A stretch of 24,452 nt of DNA, taken from assembly GCA_035516075.1 (NCBI GenBank), contig DATJAQ010000095.1, forward strand, positions 1-24,452. The letters are read 5' to 3'. A model generated the notes under the pieces. The model made no database searches. It saw only the letters and a program-made list of their open reading frames with translations, and was not told where the DNA came from. A program made the position numbers and the translations under genes. The stretch comes from Gp13-AA77 sp035516075 (GTDB lineage: Bacteria; Acidobacteriota; Terriglobia; UBA7540). Each line of letters opens with the position of its first letter. Within the stretch, counting starts at the first letter, position 1. Shown one piece after another: positions 14,971-23,503 of this stretch.

Positions 14971-16083
14971 ATGGGCTTCGATTCGTTTCTAGGAAACACG
15001 GCCGCCGTTCAGACGATTCGGGAAATGCTGCGCGCCGACCGGCTACCCGGCGCCCTGCTTTTCACCGGACCGGAAGGTGTGGGCAAGAGGACGCTGGCGC
15101 TGCTGGCAGCCCGGGCCTCGGTGTGCGAGCGTCTGCCAGACGACACCTGTGGCGAGTGCGCGCGCTGCCGGCGCGCCAGCGAGATGATCGCGGCCTCGAC
15201 TCAGGACCTCGAACGGCGCCGCGAAATGAAGGAGTCCGCCCGGCGCCTCGAAGGGTTGATGTACTTCGATCTGCAGCTCATTGCGCCCTTCACGCGCTAC
15301 ATTTTGAGCGAGCAGATTCGCGTCTTGCGACAGATCGCCTACACGCGGCCGTTCGAGCTGCCGCGCCGCTTTTTTGTGATCGATCAGGCGCAGGCCATTC
15401 ACTGGCAGGCGGTGGACCTGCTGCTGAAAGTGATGGAGGAGCCGCCCGAGACCACCACCTTCATCCTGGTGTGTCCCAACGCCGGCGAACTGCGCGCCAC
15501 CGTGCGCTCGCGCTGCCAGCGCGTCAGCTTTTCGCCAGTGGACGAAGAGGTGATCGCCAAGCTGCTGGCGGAGCGCAGCGAGATTCGGGCGGCGCAGCGG
15601 CCGCTGGTAGCGAGGCTGGCGGGAGGAAGCGTGGGGCGGGCTCTCGATTTCAATCTCAAAGCGTACCTCGAGCGGCGCGAGCCCTGGCTGCAATTTCTGG
15701 AGAGCCTGAGCGCGTCCTTCGGAGCCGGCGCGGCCGCCGGCGGCGGGCGCATTCCTCCGCCCGATTGGCAACGGATATTCGAATCCACCCGCGCCCTTAC
15801 CGGCGATCGCGAACACTTTGAGGAGACGCTAGCTGTGGGCTACTCCCTGCTGCGCGACCTGCTGCTGGTACTGGAGCGGGGCGAGCGTGCCGGCGTGAGC
15901 CACCTGGACCTGGCGCCCCGGCTAAGGGCGTGGGGTGCGAAGCTGGGTTTTGGAGGGATTGAGGCGCTGAAGGAAGGGTTGGACCAAGCCTATCGACTGC
16001 AGGTTCGCAACGTGAATCAGCAGCTCGGATTCGACGCCCTGGCAGCCGCCATGCTGCTCGGAGAGCCGAGGGCTTCGCGTTGA
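14971..16083 (+). CDS. holB: DNA polymerase III delta' subunit
   Basis: This 370-residue protein is a clamp-loader subunit of the replicative polymerase. It opens with FDSFLGN, then the P-loop FTGPEGVGKRTLAL (31-44). A four-cysteine zinc site follows: Cys52, Cys60, Cys63, Cys66, nearly the spacing of E. coli delta'. The region RFFVIDQAQAIHWQAVDLLLKVMEEPPETTTFILV and the SRC motif (TVRSRCQRVSF) are typical of clamp-loader AAA+ proteins. The collar domain is divergent. ATG 14971 directly follows a CU-rich heptamer array, so there is no Shine-Dalgarno. The gene lies downstream of tmk, probably in one transcript. Confidence 0.94.
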   Translation: MGFDSFLGNTAAVQTIREMLRADRLPGALLFTGPEGVGKRTLALLAARASVCERLPDDTCGECARCRRASEMIAASTQDLERRREMKESARRLEGLMYFDLQLIAPFTRYILSEQIRVLRQIAYTRPFELPRRFFVIDQAQAIHWQAVDLLLKVMEEPPETTTFILVCPNAGELRATVRSRCQRVSFSPVDEEVIAKLLAERSEIRAAQRPLVARLAGGSVGRALDFNLKAYLERREPWLQFLESLSASFGAGAAAGGGRIPPPDWQRIFESTRALTGDREHFEETLAVGYSLLRDLLLVLERGERAGVSHLDLAPRLRAWGAKLGFGGIEALKEGLDQAYRLQVRNVNQQLGFDALAAAMLLGEPRASR

Positions 16084-16102
16084 GACCGGCGGCGCCCTCA
16101 AG

Positions 16103-16124
16103 TTTCGGCTCCAAGGTGCCGAAA
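16103..16124. other. Hairpin downstream of holB
   Basis: TTTCGGC (16103-16109) and GCCGAAA (16118-16124) form a perfect 7-bp stem with an 8-nt loop, 20 bp after the holB stop. No T-tract follows, so it is not a canonical terminator. It sits just upstream of a possible -35 box and could also be an operator. Confidence 0.35.
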
Positions 16125-16129
16125 TAACA

Positions 16130-16158
16130 TTGCCCGCCACCGAACGGCGTGCTAGGCT
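16130..16158 (+). promoter_or_regulatory. Candidate promoter for the hfq gene
   Basis: TTGCCC (16130-16135) and TAGGCT (16153-16158) are separated by 17 nt. The -10 keeps the T, A and final T of TATAAT. Transcription would start near 16165, leaving a long leader of about 135 nt before hfq. The CGTGCTAGGCT 11-mer ending here also occurs at 13144-13154. Confidence 0.4.
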
Positions 16159-16298
16159 AACTGCAGGTTCGATCTTCACTGTGGTTTTGATCTGCCTGAG
16201 GATTTGCCGAGCGACGGAGCGATCGCGCGGAACCGGCTGCCTCGCACGAATTCTGTACGAAGAAGCTCGAACGCTTGCCTCAGCCCGAGGGATTTCAT

Positions 16299-16658
16299 AT
16301 GAAGGATCTCGTCAGCGTAAACCGCAAACTCATCCGGCCCAGCTTGTCGGAGATTCAGGACCAGATGTCGTCCGGGCGCGTGCAGCGGCGCAAGCCGACG
16401 CCGCCCGACCAGACGAACGCCGAGAGCTTTTACTACGTCAAGCAAATGCAGGCCCGCACGCCGATGGTGGTGGTGCTCGACACCGGGGAGACCATTCGCG
16501 GCGTCATCGAGTGGTACGACCGAAACTGCATCAAGGTTCATCGCGCCGGCGAGCCCAACCTGCTGATCTTCAAGTCCTGCATCCGTTACCTCTACAAGCA
16601 AAGCGACGCCAAGAACGGAAGCGGCGAAAGCAGCGGCCGCGACGCCGAGGGCGAATAG
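16299..16658 (+). CDS. hfq: Divergent Hfq / Sm-like RNA chaperone
   Basis: The protein has 119 residues from ATG 16299, which is preceded by GAGG at about nine bases. A TTG at 16275 would add eight. The Sm fold is seen at about 44-100: helix ESFYYVKQMQARTPM, Sm1 strands VVVLDTGETIRGVIEWYDRNCIKVH, and Sm2 LLIFKSCIRYLYK. In E. coli Hfq the Sm2 signature is YKHAIS. Here it is FKSCIR, so the lysine is kept but the Tyr and His are replaced. A basic N-terminal extension of about 40 residues and an acidic Gly/Ser tail flank the core. The likely role is RNA binding and riboregulation as a hexamer. It is not next to miaA or hflX as in Proteobacteria. Confidence 0.85.
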   Translation: MKDLVSVNRKLIRPSLSEIQDQMSSGRVQRRKPTPPDQTNAESFYYVKQMQARTPMVVVLDTGETIRGVIEWYDRNCIKVHRAGEPNLLIFKSCIRYLYKQSDAKNGSGESSGRDAEGE

Positions 16659-16782
16659 CGCAAGTCTTCGCCCTTCTCGCCCCTCGAAGGTGCGACGGCC
16701 CGGATGTTGCCCGATCGCACGAATGAAACAAGTGCCCGCCGCTCGACCCCGGGGCGGAGAGCCCCCTCAACGGGACGCGAGA

Positions 16783-17145
16783 ATGGCCGACCCACCTCAC
16801 GCGGGATCGCTCCACGAGCACCCGTCAACGCTTGCGGAGCGCCACTGCGTACCGTGCCGCCGCGGCGCACCTCCGCTCCGCCCTGAGGCCATCGGACCGC
16901 TGGCACAACAGACGAGCGGATGGGAAGTGGCAGGCGAGCACCATCTGCGCAAGGGTTTCAGGTTTCCGGATTTCCGCCGGGCGCTCGATTTCGTGAACCG
17001 CGTCGGCGAGCTCGCCGAAGCCGAACATCATCACCCTGACATTCTGCTGGGCTGGGGCAAGGTGGAGATCACCTTGTGGACTCACGCGGCAGGCGGTCTG
17101 ACCGAGAACGACTTCATCCTGGCCGCGAAGATCGATCGTTTGTAG
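16783..17145 (+). CDS. phhB: Pterin-4a-carbinolamine dehydratase
   Basis: The protein has 120 residues from ATG 16783. The family dehydrates 4a-hydroxytetrahydrobiopterin during pterin recycling linked to aromatic amino-acid hydroxylases; other copies act in molybdopterin or transcriptional contexts. The active-site pattern is complete: Glu79, His83-His84-Pro85 in EAEHHHPDI, Trp91, His101 nine residues later, and Asp110. The N-terminal HCVPCRRGAPPL is the common CVPC start of bacterial members. A longer in-frame start at 16690 adds an unconserved head. No phenylalanine hydroxylase is seen nearby. The gene converges on lpdA with a shared terminator hairpin. Confidence 0.92.
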   Translation: MADPPHAGSLHEHPSTLAERHCVPCRRGAPPLRPEAIGPLAQQTSGWEVAGEHHLRKGFRFPDFRRALDFVNRVGELAEAEHHHPDILLGWGKVEITLWTHAAGGLTENDFILAAKIDRL

Positions 17146-17180
17146 GAGCGCAGCGGGCGCGCGGGCGCTCAGCTTTTCTT
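17146..17180 (+). terminator. Terminator between phhB and lpdA
   Basis: GAGCGC (17146-17151) and GCGCTC (17165-17170) form a 6-bp stem with a G+C-rich 13-nt loop, followed by AGCTTTTCTT on the plus strand. It fits an intrinsic terminator for phhB. Its T-tract lies within the last codons of the convergent lpdA. Confidence 0.5.
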
Positions 17181-18593
17181 CGGACGATAAATGTCAGTGG
17201 CCTGTCCGTAGAAAACTTCGGCCGCTTCCATGACGGTCTCGGAGAGCGTCGGGTGAGGATGAATGGTGAGCGCAACGTCAGACGCGAGCGCAGCCATCTC
17301 AACCGCCAGCACGCCCTCGGCGATGAGATCGCCCGCGCCGACCCCCGTGATGCCCACGCCGAGCACGCGCTCGGTCTCGGGATCGATCACGAGCTTCGTG
17401 ACCCCGTCGCTGCGGTCCAGCGTGACGGCTCGCCCCGACGCGGCCCACGGAAAGCGGGCCACTTTCACGGGACGGTTCTCGCGGGCGGCTTCGGTTTCGG
17501 TGAGCCCGCACCAGGCCACTTCGGGATCGGTGAAGACCACCGCAGGGATGGCCCGCGGCTCAAAAGCCACTTTGTGTCCTGCAATCGCCTCCACAGCGGT
17601 CCGGCCTTCGTGCGATGCCTTGTGCGCCAGCATGGGCTCGCCGGCGACGTCACCGACGGCGTAAATGGTGGGCTCGGCCGTGCGGCGCTGCGCGTCAATC
17701 CGGATGAAGGCCTTGGCGTCCTTCTGAACGCGCGTCTTCTCGAGGCCCGGAATGGCCGAGTTCGGCTTGCGTCCGACGGAGACCAGCACCTTCTCATACA
17801 CCTGTTCCCCACCCTCGGCGCTGGCGCCCTCAAACTTCACGGTGATGCCGCTCTTCCCTTCCTTCATCTCGGCCACTTTGGTGCTAAGCATCACTTTGTG
17901 AAAGATCTTCTCGATGCGCTTCGCAAGCTGCGCCACCAGATCGCGGTCGGCGCCCGGCAGCAGGCCATCCAGCATCTCCACCACCGAGACTTCGGTGCCG
18001 AGTGCCGCGTAGACCGTGCCGAGCTCGAGGCCGATGTAGCCGCCGCCGACCACCAGCAATGTCTTCGGAACACTCGAGAGGTCCAGCGCCGAAGTGGAAT
18101 CGAGAATGCGCATACTCTGCGGCAAGCCCGGCAGCATGGCGGGGAAAGAGCCCGTGGCCAGGATGGCGTACTCGAAGCCAAGCCGCTTGTCGCCCGAATC
18201 GTGGGTGGCTACGCTGAGCGTCCTGGCATCCAACAGTGACGCGCGCCCGCGGATGTACTCCACCTGGCGCTGCTTCGCGATCTGAGCGAGTCCGCCCGTC
18301 AGTTTGCCCACCACTTCCTGCTTCCAGGCGCGGAGGCGGTCGACGTCAACCCGGGGCGGCTGAAACTCGATTCCCCATCGCGAGGCCTCGCGCGCTTCCG
18401 TCAGCACGCGCGCGGCGTGGAGCAACGCCTTGGAGGGAATGCAACCGCGATAGAGGCAAACGCCGCCGGGCTGCGCCTGTTCGTCGATCAGGGTCACCTT
18501 GAGCCCGAGATCGGCGGCCAGAAAGGCCGCGGCGTAGCCTCCGGGACCGCCTCCGATCACTGCCAGTTGGGTCGTGCCCGCTTCGTCAGGCAT
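17169..18593 (-). CDS. lpdA: Dihydrolipoyl dehydrogenase (E3)
   Basis: This 474-residue flavoprotein reoxidises the dihydrolipoyl arms of 2-oxoacid dehydrogenase complexes, passing electrons through FAD to NAD. FAD-binding motif VIGGGPGGYAAAF is at 13-25. The redox disulfide is Cys46-Cys51 in GGVCLYRGCIPSK; the usual sequence is CLNVGC, so LYR is a variant between conserved cysteines. The NAD-binding motif is LVVGGGYIGLELG (about 181-193), followed by the FAD motif IYAVGDVAG. The catalytic His-Glu pair is in HPHPTLSE near residues 447-452. It follows aceE and aceF, 104 bp after aceF, and may also serve the sucA complex. Confidence 0.97.
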   Translation of the reverse strand: MPDEAGTTQLAVIGGGPGGYAAAFLAADLGLKVTLIDEQAQPGGVCLYRGCIPSKALLHAARVLTEAREASRWGIEFQPPRVDVDRLRAWKQEVVGKLTGGLAQIAKQRQVEYIRGRASLLDARTLSVATHDSGDKRLGFEYAILATGSFPAMLPGLPQSMRILDSTSALDLSSVPKTLLVVGGGYIGLELGTVYAALGTEVSVVEMLDGLLPGADRDLVAQLAKRIEKIFHKVMLSTKVAEMKEGKSGITVKFEGASAEGGEQVYEKVLVSVGRKPNSAIPGLEKTRVQKDAKAFIRIDAQRRTAEPTIYAVGDVAGEPMLAHKASHEGRTAVEAIAGHKVAFEPRAIPAVVFTDPEVAWCGLTETEAARENRPVKVARFPWAASGRAVTLDRSDGVTKLVIDPETERVLGVGITGVGAGDLIAEGVLAVEMAALASDVALTIHPHPTLSETVMEAAEVFYGQATDIYRPKKS

Positions 18594-18697
18594 GGCGTGG
18601 CTTTAAGACTCTCCTCGGTCGGATTTGACGGCGCCAACCACGATCCAGTGTCGCCTGCGCGCACCGCCAGCGCCGGCCTGCCGCAGCGCGCTTCCCC

Positions 18698-20371
18698 TCA
18701 GCCTTCGAACGGCACCAGGAATAGTTGCTCGAGCGCTTCCGCCACCCAGCGCAGAAACCGGGCGGCGTCCGCGCCATCGATCAAGCGATGATCGTAGGAA
18801 AGGGAGAGCGGCAGCATCAGCCGGGGTTCGAACTTTCCGTCGATGAACACCGGCTCCAGGCTGGACCGCGAGATCCCGAGAATCGCGACTTCCGGCCAAT
18901 TGACGATCGGCGTAAATGAGGTGCCGCCGATACCGCCCAGATTGGTAATGGTGAAGACCCCGCCTTCCATCTCTGCGGGCGCGAGCTTTCGGTCGCGCGC
19001 CTTCGCTGCGGCGGCCGCCAATTCCACCGAAAGCTCGATGATGTTCTTCTGGTCCACATCGCGAATGACCGGAACGAGCAGCCCACGATCCGTGTCTACG
19101 GCGACGCCGATGTGGCAGTATTTCTTATAGACGATCTCCTCGCGTGCGGGATCGAGGGTGGCGGCAAATTGGGGAAATATCTTCACCGCCGAAGCGACCA
19201 CCTTGAGGGCAAAGGCTGTGACGGTGGGCTTGGCGCCGCGCTCTTCAGCATTCTTCGCGTACTGCTTGCGGAACTGCTCGAGCTGGGTGATGTCCGCCTT
19301 TTCGTGCTGAGTGACCCGCGGGACGCTAACCCAAGCGTGGGTCAGGTGGGCGGCGGTGGCGCGGCGCACGGCGCGCATGGGCTCGCGTTGCACACTTCCC
19401 CAGCGGGTGAAGTCAGGGAGCAGAACTGAGGCAAAGCCGGCCGGCGCCGCACGGCCCAGATTGAGGCGCTTCACATAGCCCTTGACGTCTTCGGCCGAGA
19501 TCCGGCCGCCGGGGCCGGTTCCAGGCACCGCCCCGATCTCCACCCCGAGTTCACGCGCCAGCCGCCGTACCGACGGCGCCGCGGGTACCAGTGGATTCGT
19601 TGAGAGTGCAGGAACAATGCCGGATGATGGCACTGCCGCGGTGGGTTCAGACACGACCCGCATGGTGGCCGCCGCGCCCGGGCGGCCGGTGGGCTCACCG
19701 TGGGCCACCAGGGCCTTCGGGCTGGCGGCCTTGTCTGCCGGGGTGACCGCCTCAGCCGTCGGACTTGTTCCCGCTGCGTGCGACGGGGCTTTGCCTTCGA
19801 CAGCCAAGATAAGCTGGCCGACTTTCACCTTGTCCCCGGCCTTCACGTGAATCGCCGTCACCCTGCCACTCACGGCGGAGGGCACTTCCAGCGTCGCCTT
19901 CTCGGTCTCGAGCTCCAACACCGGCTGGTCCTTGGTGATGGCGTCGCCGACTGAGACCAGAACCTTGATCAGATCGCCCTTCTCAACGTTTTCTCCGAGC
20001 TCGGGCAGACGGAACTCGGCGCTCACAGGGACTTGCGTGGGCTTCGGGACGTCGGGAGGCTTGCCGGGCGCGGGCGTGGCGCCGTCCGGCGCAGGCTCCG
20101 TACGTATGCCGGATGCGCGAGTCCGCGGCTGAGCGCCGTCTTCGACGGTGAGAATCAGTTGCCCCACCTTTACCTTCTCGCCGGCGTTCACGTGGATGGC
20201 TCGCACCTTACCGCCCACCGAAGATGGGACCTCCAGCGTGGCCTTCTCCGTCTCGAGCTCGAGCACCGACTGATCTTTGGTGATGACGTCGCCCACCGCG
20301 ACAAGCACTTTCACCAAGTCGCCCTTTTCAACGTTTTCGCCCAGTTCGGGCAATCTGAATTCGGTCGTCAT
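18698..20371 (-). CDS. aceF: Pyruvate dehydrogenase E2, dihydrolipoamide acetyltransferase
   Basis: This 557-residue protein is the acetyltransferase core of the pyruvate dehydrogenase complex. Two lipoyl domains (about 1-77 and 118-193) carry lipoylation lysines Lys43 and Lys158, both in ELETEKATLEVPS. They are nearly identical and joined by Ala/Pro-rich linkers. A subunit-binding domain (about 264-302; PSVRRLARELGV, GTGPGGRISAEDVKGYV) docks E1 or E3. The catalytic domain ends with the active-site DHRLIDGA (His528, Asp532). ATG 20371 follows the aceE stop by 15 bp with a GAAGGAA site, so the two are tightly coupled. The E. coli enzyme has three lipoyl domains; two is normal elsewhere. Confidence 0.96.
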   Translation of the reverse strand: MTTEFRLPELGENVEKGDLVKVLVAVGDVITKDQSVLELETEKATLEVPSSVGGKVRAIHVNAGEKVKVGQLILTVEDGAQPRTRASGIRTEPAPDGATPAPGKPPDVPKPTQVPVSAEFRLPELGENVEKGDLIKVLVSVGDAITKDQPVLELETEKATLEVPSAVSGRVTAIHVKAGDKVKVGQLILAVEGKAPSHAAGTSPTAEAVTPADKAASPKALVAHGEPTGRPGAAATMRVVSEPTAAVPSSGIVPALSTNPLVPAAPSVRRLARELGVEIGAVPGTGPGGRISAEDVKGYVKRLNLGRAAPAGFASVLLPDFTRWGSVQREPMRAVRRATAAHLTHAWVSVPRVTQHEKADITQLEQFRKQYAKNAEERGAKPTVTAFALKVVASAVKIFPQFAATLDPAREEIVYKKYCHIGVAVDTDRGLLVPVIRDVDQKNIIELSVELAAAAAKARDRKLAPAEMEGGVFTITNLGGIGGTSFTPIVNWPEVAILGISRSSLEPVFIDGKFEPRLMLPLSLSYDHRLIDGADAARFLRWVAEALEQLFLVPFEG

Positions 20372-20386
20372 GAACCGTCAGTTCCT

Positions 20387-23071
20387 TCAGGAAATGGCAG
20401 GATTGGGCTTCTCCGGATCGATCTCGAGATCGCGCAACGCCTGCTCGACCATATTGGGTTGAAGCGCTCCCTCGCGAGCTAACGCCGAGAGCGTGGCCAA
20501 AGTAATGAAGCGGGCATCGACTTCGAAGAAGTTGCGCAAGGCGGCGCGGCCGTCACTGCGGCCGAAGCCGTCGGTGCCGAGGGTGACCAGCGGCCTCGGG
20601 CACCAACGCGCAATCGAGTCAGGAAGCGCCTTCACGTAATCCGAAGCGGCCACCAGTACGCCGGGCGCGTCCGCCAGGCACGAGGCGAGGTAAGGCACGC
20701 GTCGCTCACCCGCGGGGTGAAGCATATTCCAGCGCTCGGCGTCGTGACCGTCACGGTAGAGTTGCTTGTAGCTAGTCGCGCTCCAGACGTCCGCCGCCAC
20801 GCCGTAGCGCTGGTCAAGCAGCGCCTGGGCCTTAAGCGCCTCGTTCAGGATGGAGCCGCTCCCCAGCAACTGGGCCCGCAGCTTCGTTTTCGGGTTCGGC
20901 GTAGCCTTGAAACGGTACAGGCCTTTCAGAATGCCTTCCTGCACCTCCGGCCCGTGCGGCATGGGCGGCTGCGCGTAAGGCTCATTCATCAGCGTCAAGT
21001 AGTAGAAAACGCTCTCGCCATCGTGATACATGCGTCGGATGCCCTCGCGAATAATCACCGCGATCTCGTAAGCGAACGCCGGATCGTACGCCAGAAGGTT
21101 GGGCACGGGATAAGCCAGCAGGTGACTGTTGCCGTCCTGGTGCTGCAGGCCCTCGCCGGCCAGCGTGGTGCGGCCCGCGGTTCCGCCCAGCAGAAAGCCC
21201 CGGGTGCGGGAGTCGGCGGCGGCCCAGATCAGGTCACCCACGCGCTGGAATCCGAACATCGAGTAAAAAATGAAAAAGGGAATGGTGTTGACGCCATGGG
21301 TGGCGTAGGCGGTACCGGCGGCGATGAAAGACGACATCGCGCCCGCTTCGGTGATCCCCTCTTCGAGAATCTGACCCTCGGTCGCCTCCTTGTAATACAG
21401 CAGGGTATCGCGGTCGACGGGCTCGTAGAGCTGGCCCACGTGCGAATAGATGCCCACCTCGCGAAACAGCGCCTCCATGCCGAAGGTGCGCGCCTCGTCC
21501 GGAATAATGGGAACCACAAGCTTGCCGAGCTGCGGGTCGCGGAGAAGTTTGGCCAGCAGGCGAACGAACGCCATGGTGGTGGAGACCTCGCGGTTGTCGG
21601 TACCCTTATGAAGCTCCTCAAAGATCGCCGCGGCAGGCGGTTCCAGCGGCTCCGCGCGCACAATGCGGTTCGGCATATAGCCGCCTAGTACCTTCCGGCG
21701 CTCGTGAAGGTAAAGCAACTCGGGGCTGGAATCGGAGGGCCGGTAAAACGGCGCGCCCGCCACGTCGTCGTCCGACAGAGCGACGCCAAAGCGGCTGCGG
21801 AATGCGTGGAGCTCAGCCTCATTCAGCTTTTTCTGCTGGTGGGTGATGTTCTTCCCTTCGCCCGCCTCGCCGAGTCCGTAGCCCTTGATGGTGCGCGCCA
21901 GGATCACGGTGGGCGACCCGGCGTGCTCCATCGCGGCCTTGTAGGCGGCGAACACCTTCTGCGGATCGTGGCCACCCAGGCGGAGGCGCGAGAGTTGCTC
22001 GTCCGAGAGGTGCTTCACCATTTCGAGCAGCTTGGGATGGGTGCCGAAGAAGTGCTCGCGCACGTAAGCCCCGGACGACACGGTGTACTTCTGCCATTCG
22101 CCATCCAGCACGCGGCTGGCGCGCTCGGCCAAGAGACCGTCGTGGTCCTTGGCCAGCAGGCTGTCCCAGTCCGAACCCAGAATCACCTTGATCACGTTCC
22201 AGCCAGCGCCGCGGAACACCCCCTCCAGCTCCTGAATGATGTTGCCGTTGCCGCGCACCGGCCCGTCGAGACGCTGCAGGTTGCAACTGATCACGAAAAT
22301 CAAGTTGTCGAGCTTTTCGCGCGCCGCCAGCGACACCGCGCCGAGCGATTCGGGTTCATCCATCTCGCCGTCGCCCAGAAACGCCCACACCTTGGCGGCG
22401 GAGGCGTTCTTAAGCTTGCGGTCTTCTAGGTAACGTGCAAAGCGCGCCTGATAAATCGCCATAATCGGCGCCAGGCCCATCGAGACGGTTGGAAACTCCC
22501 AAAAATCGGGCATGAGCCACGGGTGCGGATAAGAGGAAAGGCCGCCGGCCGCGCGGGTTTCGCGGCGGAAGTTCTGCAGCAGCTCGATGGGTAGCCGCCC
22601 TTCCAGAAACGCGCGCGCGTAAATGCCGGGTGCGGCGTGTCCCTGAAAGTAGACTACGTCGCCGTCGCGGTCTTTGCTCTTGGCGCGCAGGAAATGGTTG
22701 AAGGCGACTTCAAACAGCGTGGCCTGCGAGGCGAAGGTGGAAATGTGGCCGCCGATGCCGCTCTCCTCGCGGTTGGCGCGCACCACCATCGCCATGGCGT
22801 TCCAGCGGATCAGGCTCTTGATGCGCCGTTCGATTTCGCGGCTGCCGGGGAAAGGCGGCTCCTGGTCGGGTGGGATGGTGTTCAGGTAGGGCGTGGTGGC
22901 CCGGTAGGGCAATTGCACGCCGGCTTCGGCCGCGTGCAGCCTCAGGCTCTGAAGAATGTGCGCGGCGCGGTCGGGCCCGCCATCCTGGTAGAGCACGTAA
23001 TCGAGGGACTCCAGCCACTCCTGCGTTTCGAGGTCGCTCGCCTGCGCATCCTGGAGTTCGGTTTCGCTCAT
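20387..23071 (-). CDS. aceE: Pyruvate dehydrogenase E1, homodimeric type
   Basis: The protein has 894 residues, close to E. coli AceE (887). It decarboxylates pyruvate with thiamine diphosphate and acetylates the lipoyl arm of AceF. Visible motifs are GGHISTFAS (His109) and FQGHAAPG (His145), both equivalent to active-site histidines, and the thiamine-diphosphate motif FLGDGEMDEPES (233-238 core) followed by NLQRLDGPVRGNG. The C-terminal half contains DEARTFGMEALFR and TLGTDGFGRSD. ATG 23071 was chosen because SETELQ and the following helix match the usual N-terminus and AAGGAAG lies about eight bases upstream. The frame stays open upstream to 23227 without conserved sequence. It is the first gene of aceE-aceF-lpdA. 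Confidence 0.97.
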   Translation of the reverse strand: MSETELQDAQASDLETQEWLESLDYVLYQDGGPDRAAHILQSLRLHAAEAGVQLPYRATTPYLNTIPPDQEPPFPGSREIERRIKSLIRWNAMAMVVRANREESGIGGHISTFASQATLFEVAFNHFLRAKSKDRDGDVVYFQGHAAPGIYARAFLEGRLPIELLQNFRRETRAAGGLSSYPHPWLMPDFWEFPTVSMGLAPIMAIYQARFARYLEDRKLKNASAAKVWAFLGDGEMDEPESLGAVSLAAREKLDNLIFVISCNLQRLDGPVRGNGNIIQELEGVFRGAGWNVIKVILGSDWDSLLAKDHDGLLAERASRVLDGEWQKYTVSSGAYVREHFFGTHPKLLEMVKHLSDEQLSRLRLGGHDPQKVFAAYKAAMEHAGSPTVILARTIKGYGLGEAGEGKNITHQQKKLNEAELHAFRSRFGVALSDDDVAGAPFYRPSDSSPELLYLHERRKVLGGYMPNRIVRAEPLEPPAAAIFEELHKGTDNREVSTTMAFVRLLAKLLRDPQLGKLVVPIIPDEARTFGMEALFREVGIYSHVGQLYEPVDRDTLLYYKEATEGQILEEGITEAGAMSSFIAAGTAYATHGVNTIPFFIFYSMFGFQRVGDLIWAAADSRTRGFLLGGTAGRTTLAGEGLQHQDGNSHLLAYPVPNLLAYDPAFAYEIAVIIREGIRRMYHDGESVFYYLTLMNEPYAQPPMPHGPEVQEGILKGLYRFKATPNPKTKLRAQLLGSGSILNEALKAQALLDQRYGVAADVWSATSYKQLYRDGHDAERWNMLHPAGERRVPYLASCLADAPGVLVAASDYVKALPDSIARWCPRPLVTLGTDGFGRSDGRAALRNFFEVDARFITLATLSALAREGALQPNMVEQALRDLEIDPEKPNPAIS

Positions 23072-23503
23072 GGCCTGTCTTCCTTTCGCGGCAGATGCAT
23101 CACCCGCCCCCGGACGCCGGAGTGGCGCTTCCGCGGGCCACCGGAGTGACTGCCAACTAGGACGGGCGGGATCGAAGGTGGGTTGGCTTGCTTCGTCCCG
23201 GGGGGCAGCCGCCTCGAAGCTACACATTAACTTGACGAAGCGCTACCGGCGACAGCTTTGCAGAGACAAAAACAAATGATAGCACTTCTTGTGAATGGGT
23301 GACCATCCGGGGAGTCGGCTCGGCAGCCGGACACGCACCCGTCAACCGTCTTCGGAGCATTAATGCTGCTCTCTCTCGGAATCGCGACCACCAGCCACGG
23401 ATTGTGGCCGCGGCTTTGCAGATGCTCCGGCAGGTGATAGCATTTCTCTGGGCCCGTAGCTGTTTTGGTGCAGCCCTCGTCGCTTGTCACTCGTCACTGA
23501 CCT
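23072..23503. other. Divergent aceE/sucA control region
   Basis: This 432-bp non-coding gap separates two divergent 2-oxoacid dehydrogenase genes. On the plus strand TTGCAG (23416-23421) and TAGCAT (23438-23443), spaced 16 nt, form a plausible sucA promoter. The word TGATAGCA occurs at 23276 and again at 23436. I found no convincing promoter for aceE on the minus strand. The last 28 bp before the sucA ATG are a heptamer array. Confidence 0.5.
23476..23503. repeat. Heptanucleotide repeat block abutting the sucA start
   Basis: CTCGTCG, CTTGTCA, CTCGTCA, CTGACCT are four words in register, ending exactly at the ATG of sucA at 23504. The word family differs from the other blocks. No Shine-Dalgarno sequence remains upstream of the start. 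Confidence 0.7.

Noticed and set aside
18594..18697. A missing gene between aceF and lpdA
   Set aside because: The 104-bp gap has no start with a ribosome site and no conserved frame; it appears to be a plain intercistronic spacer.
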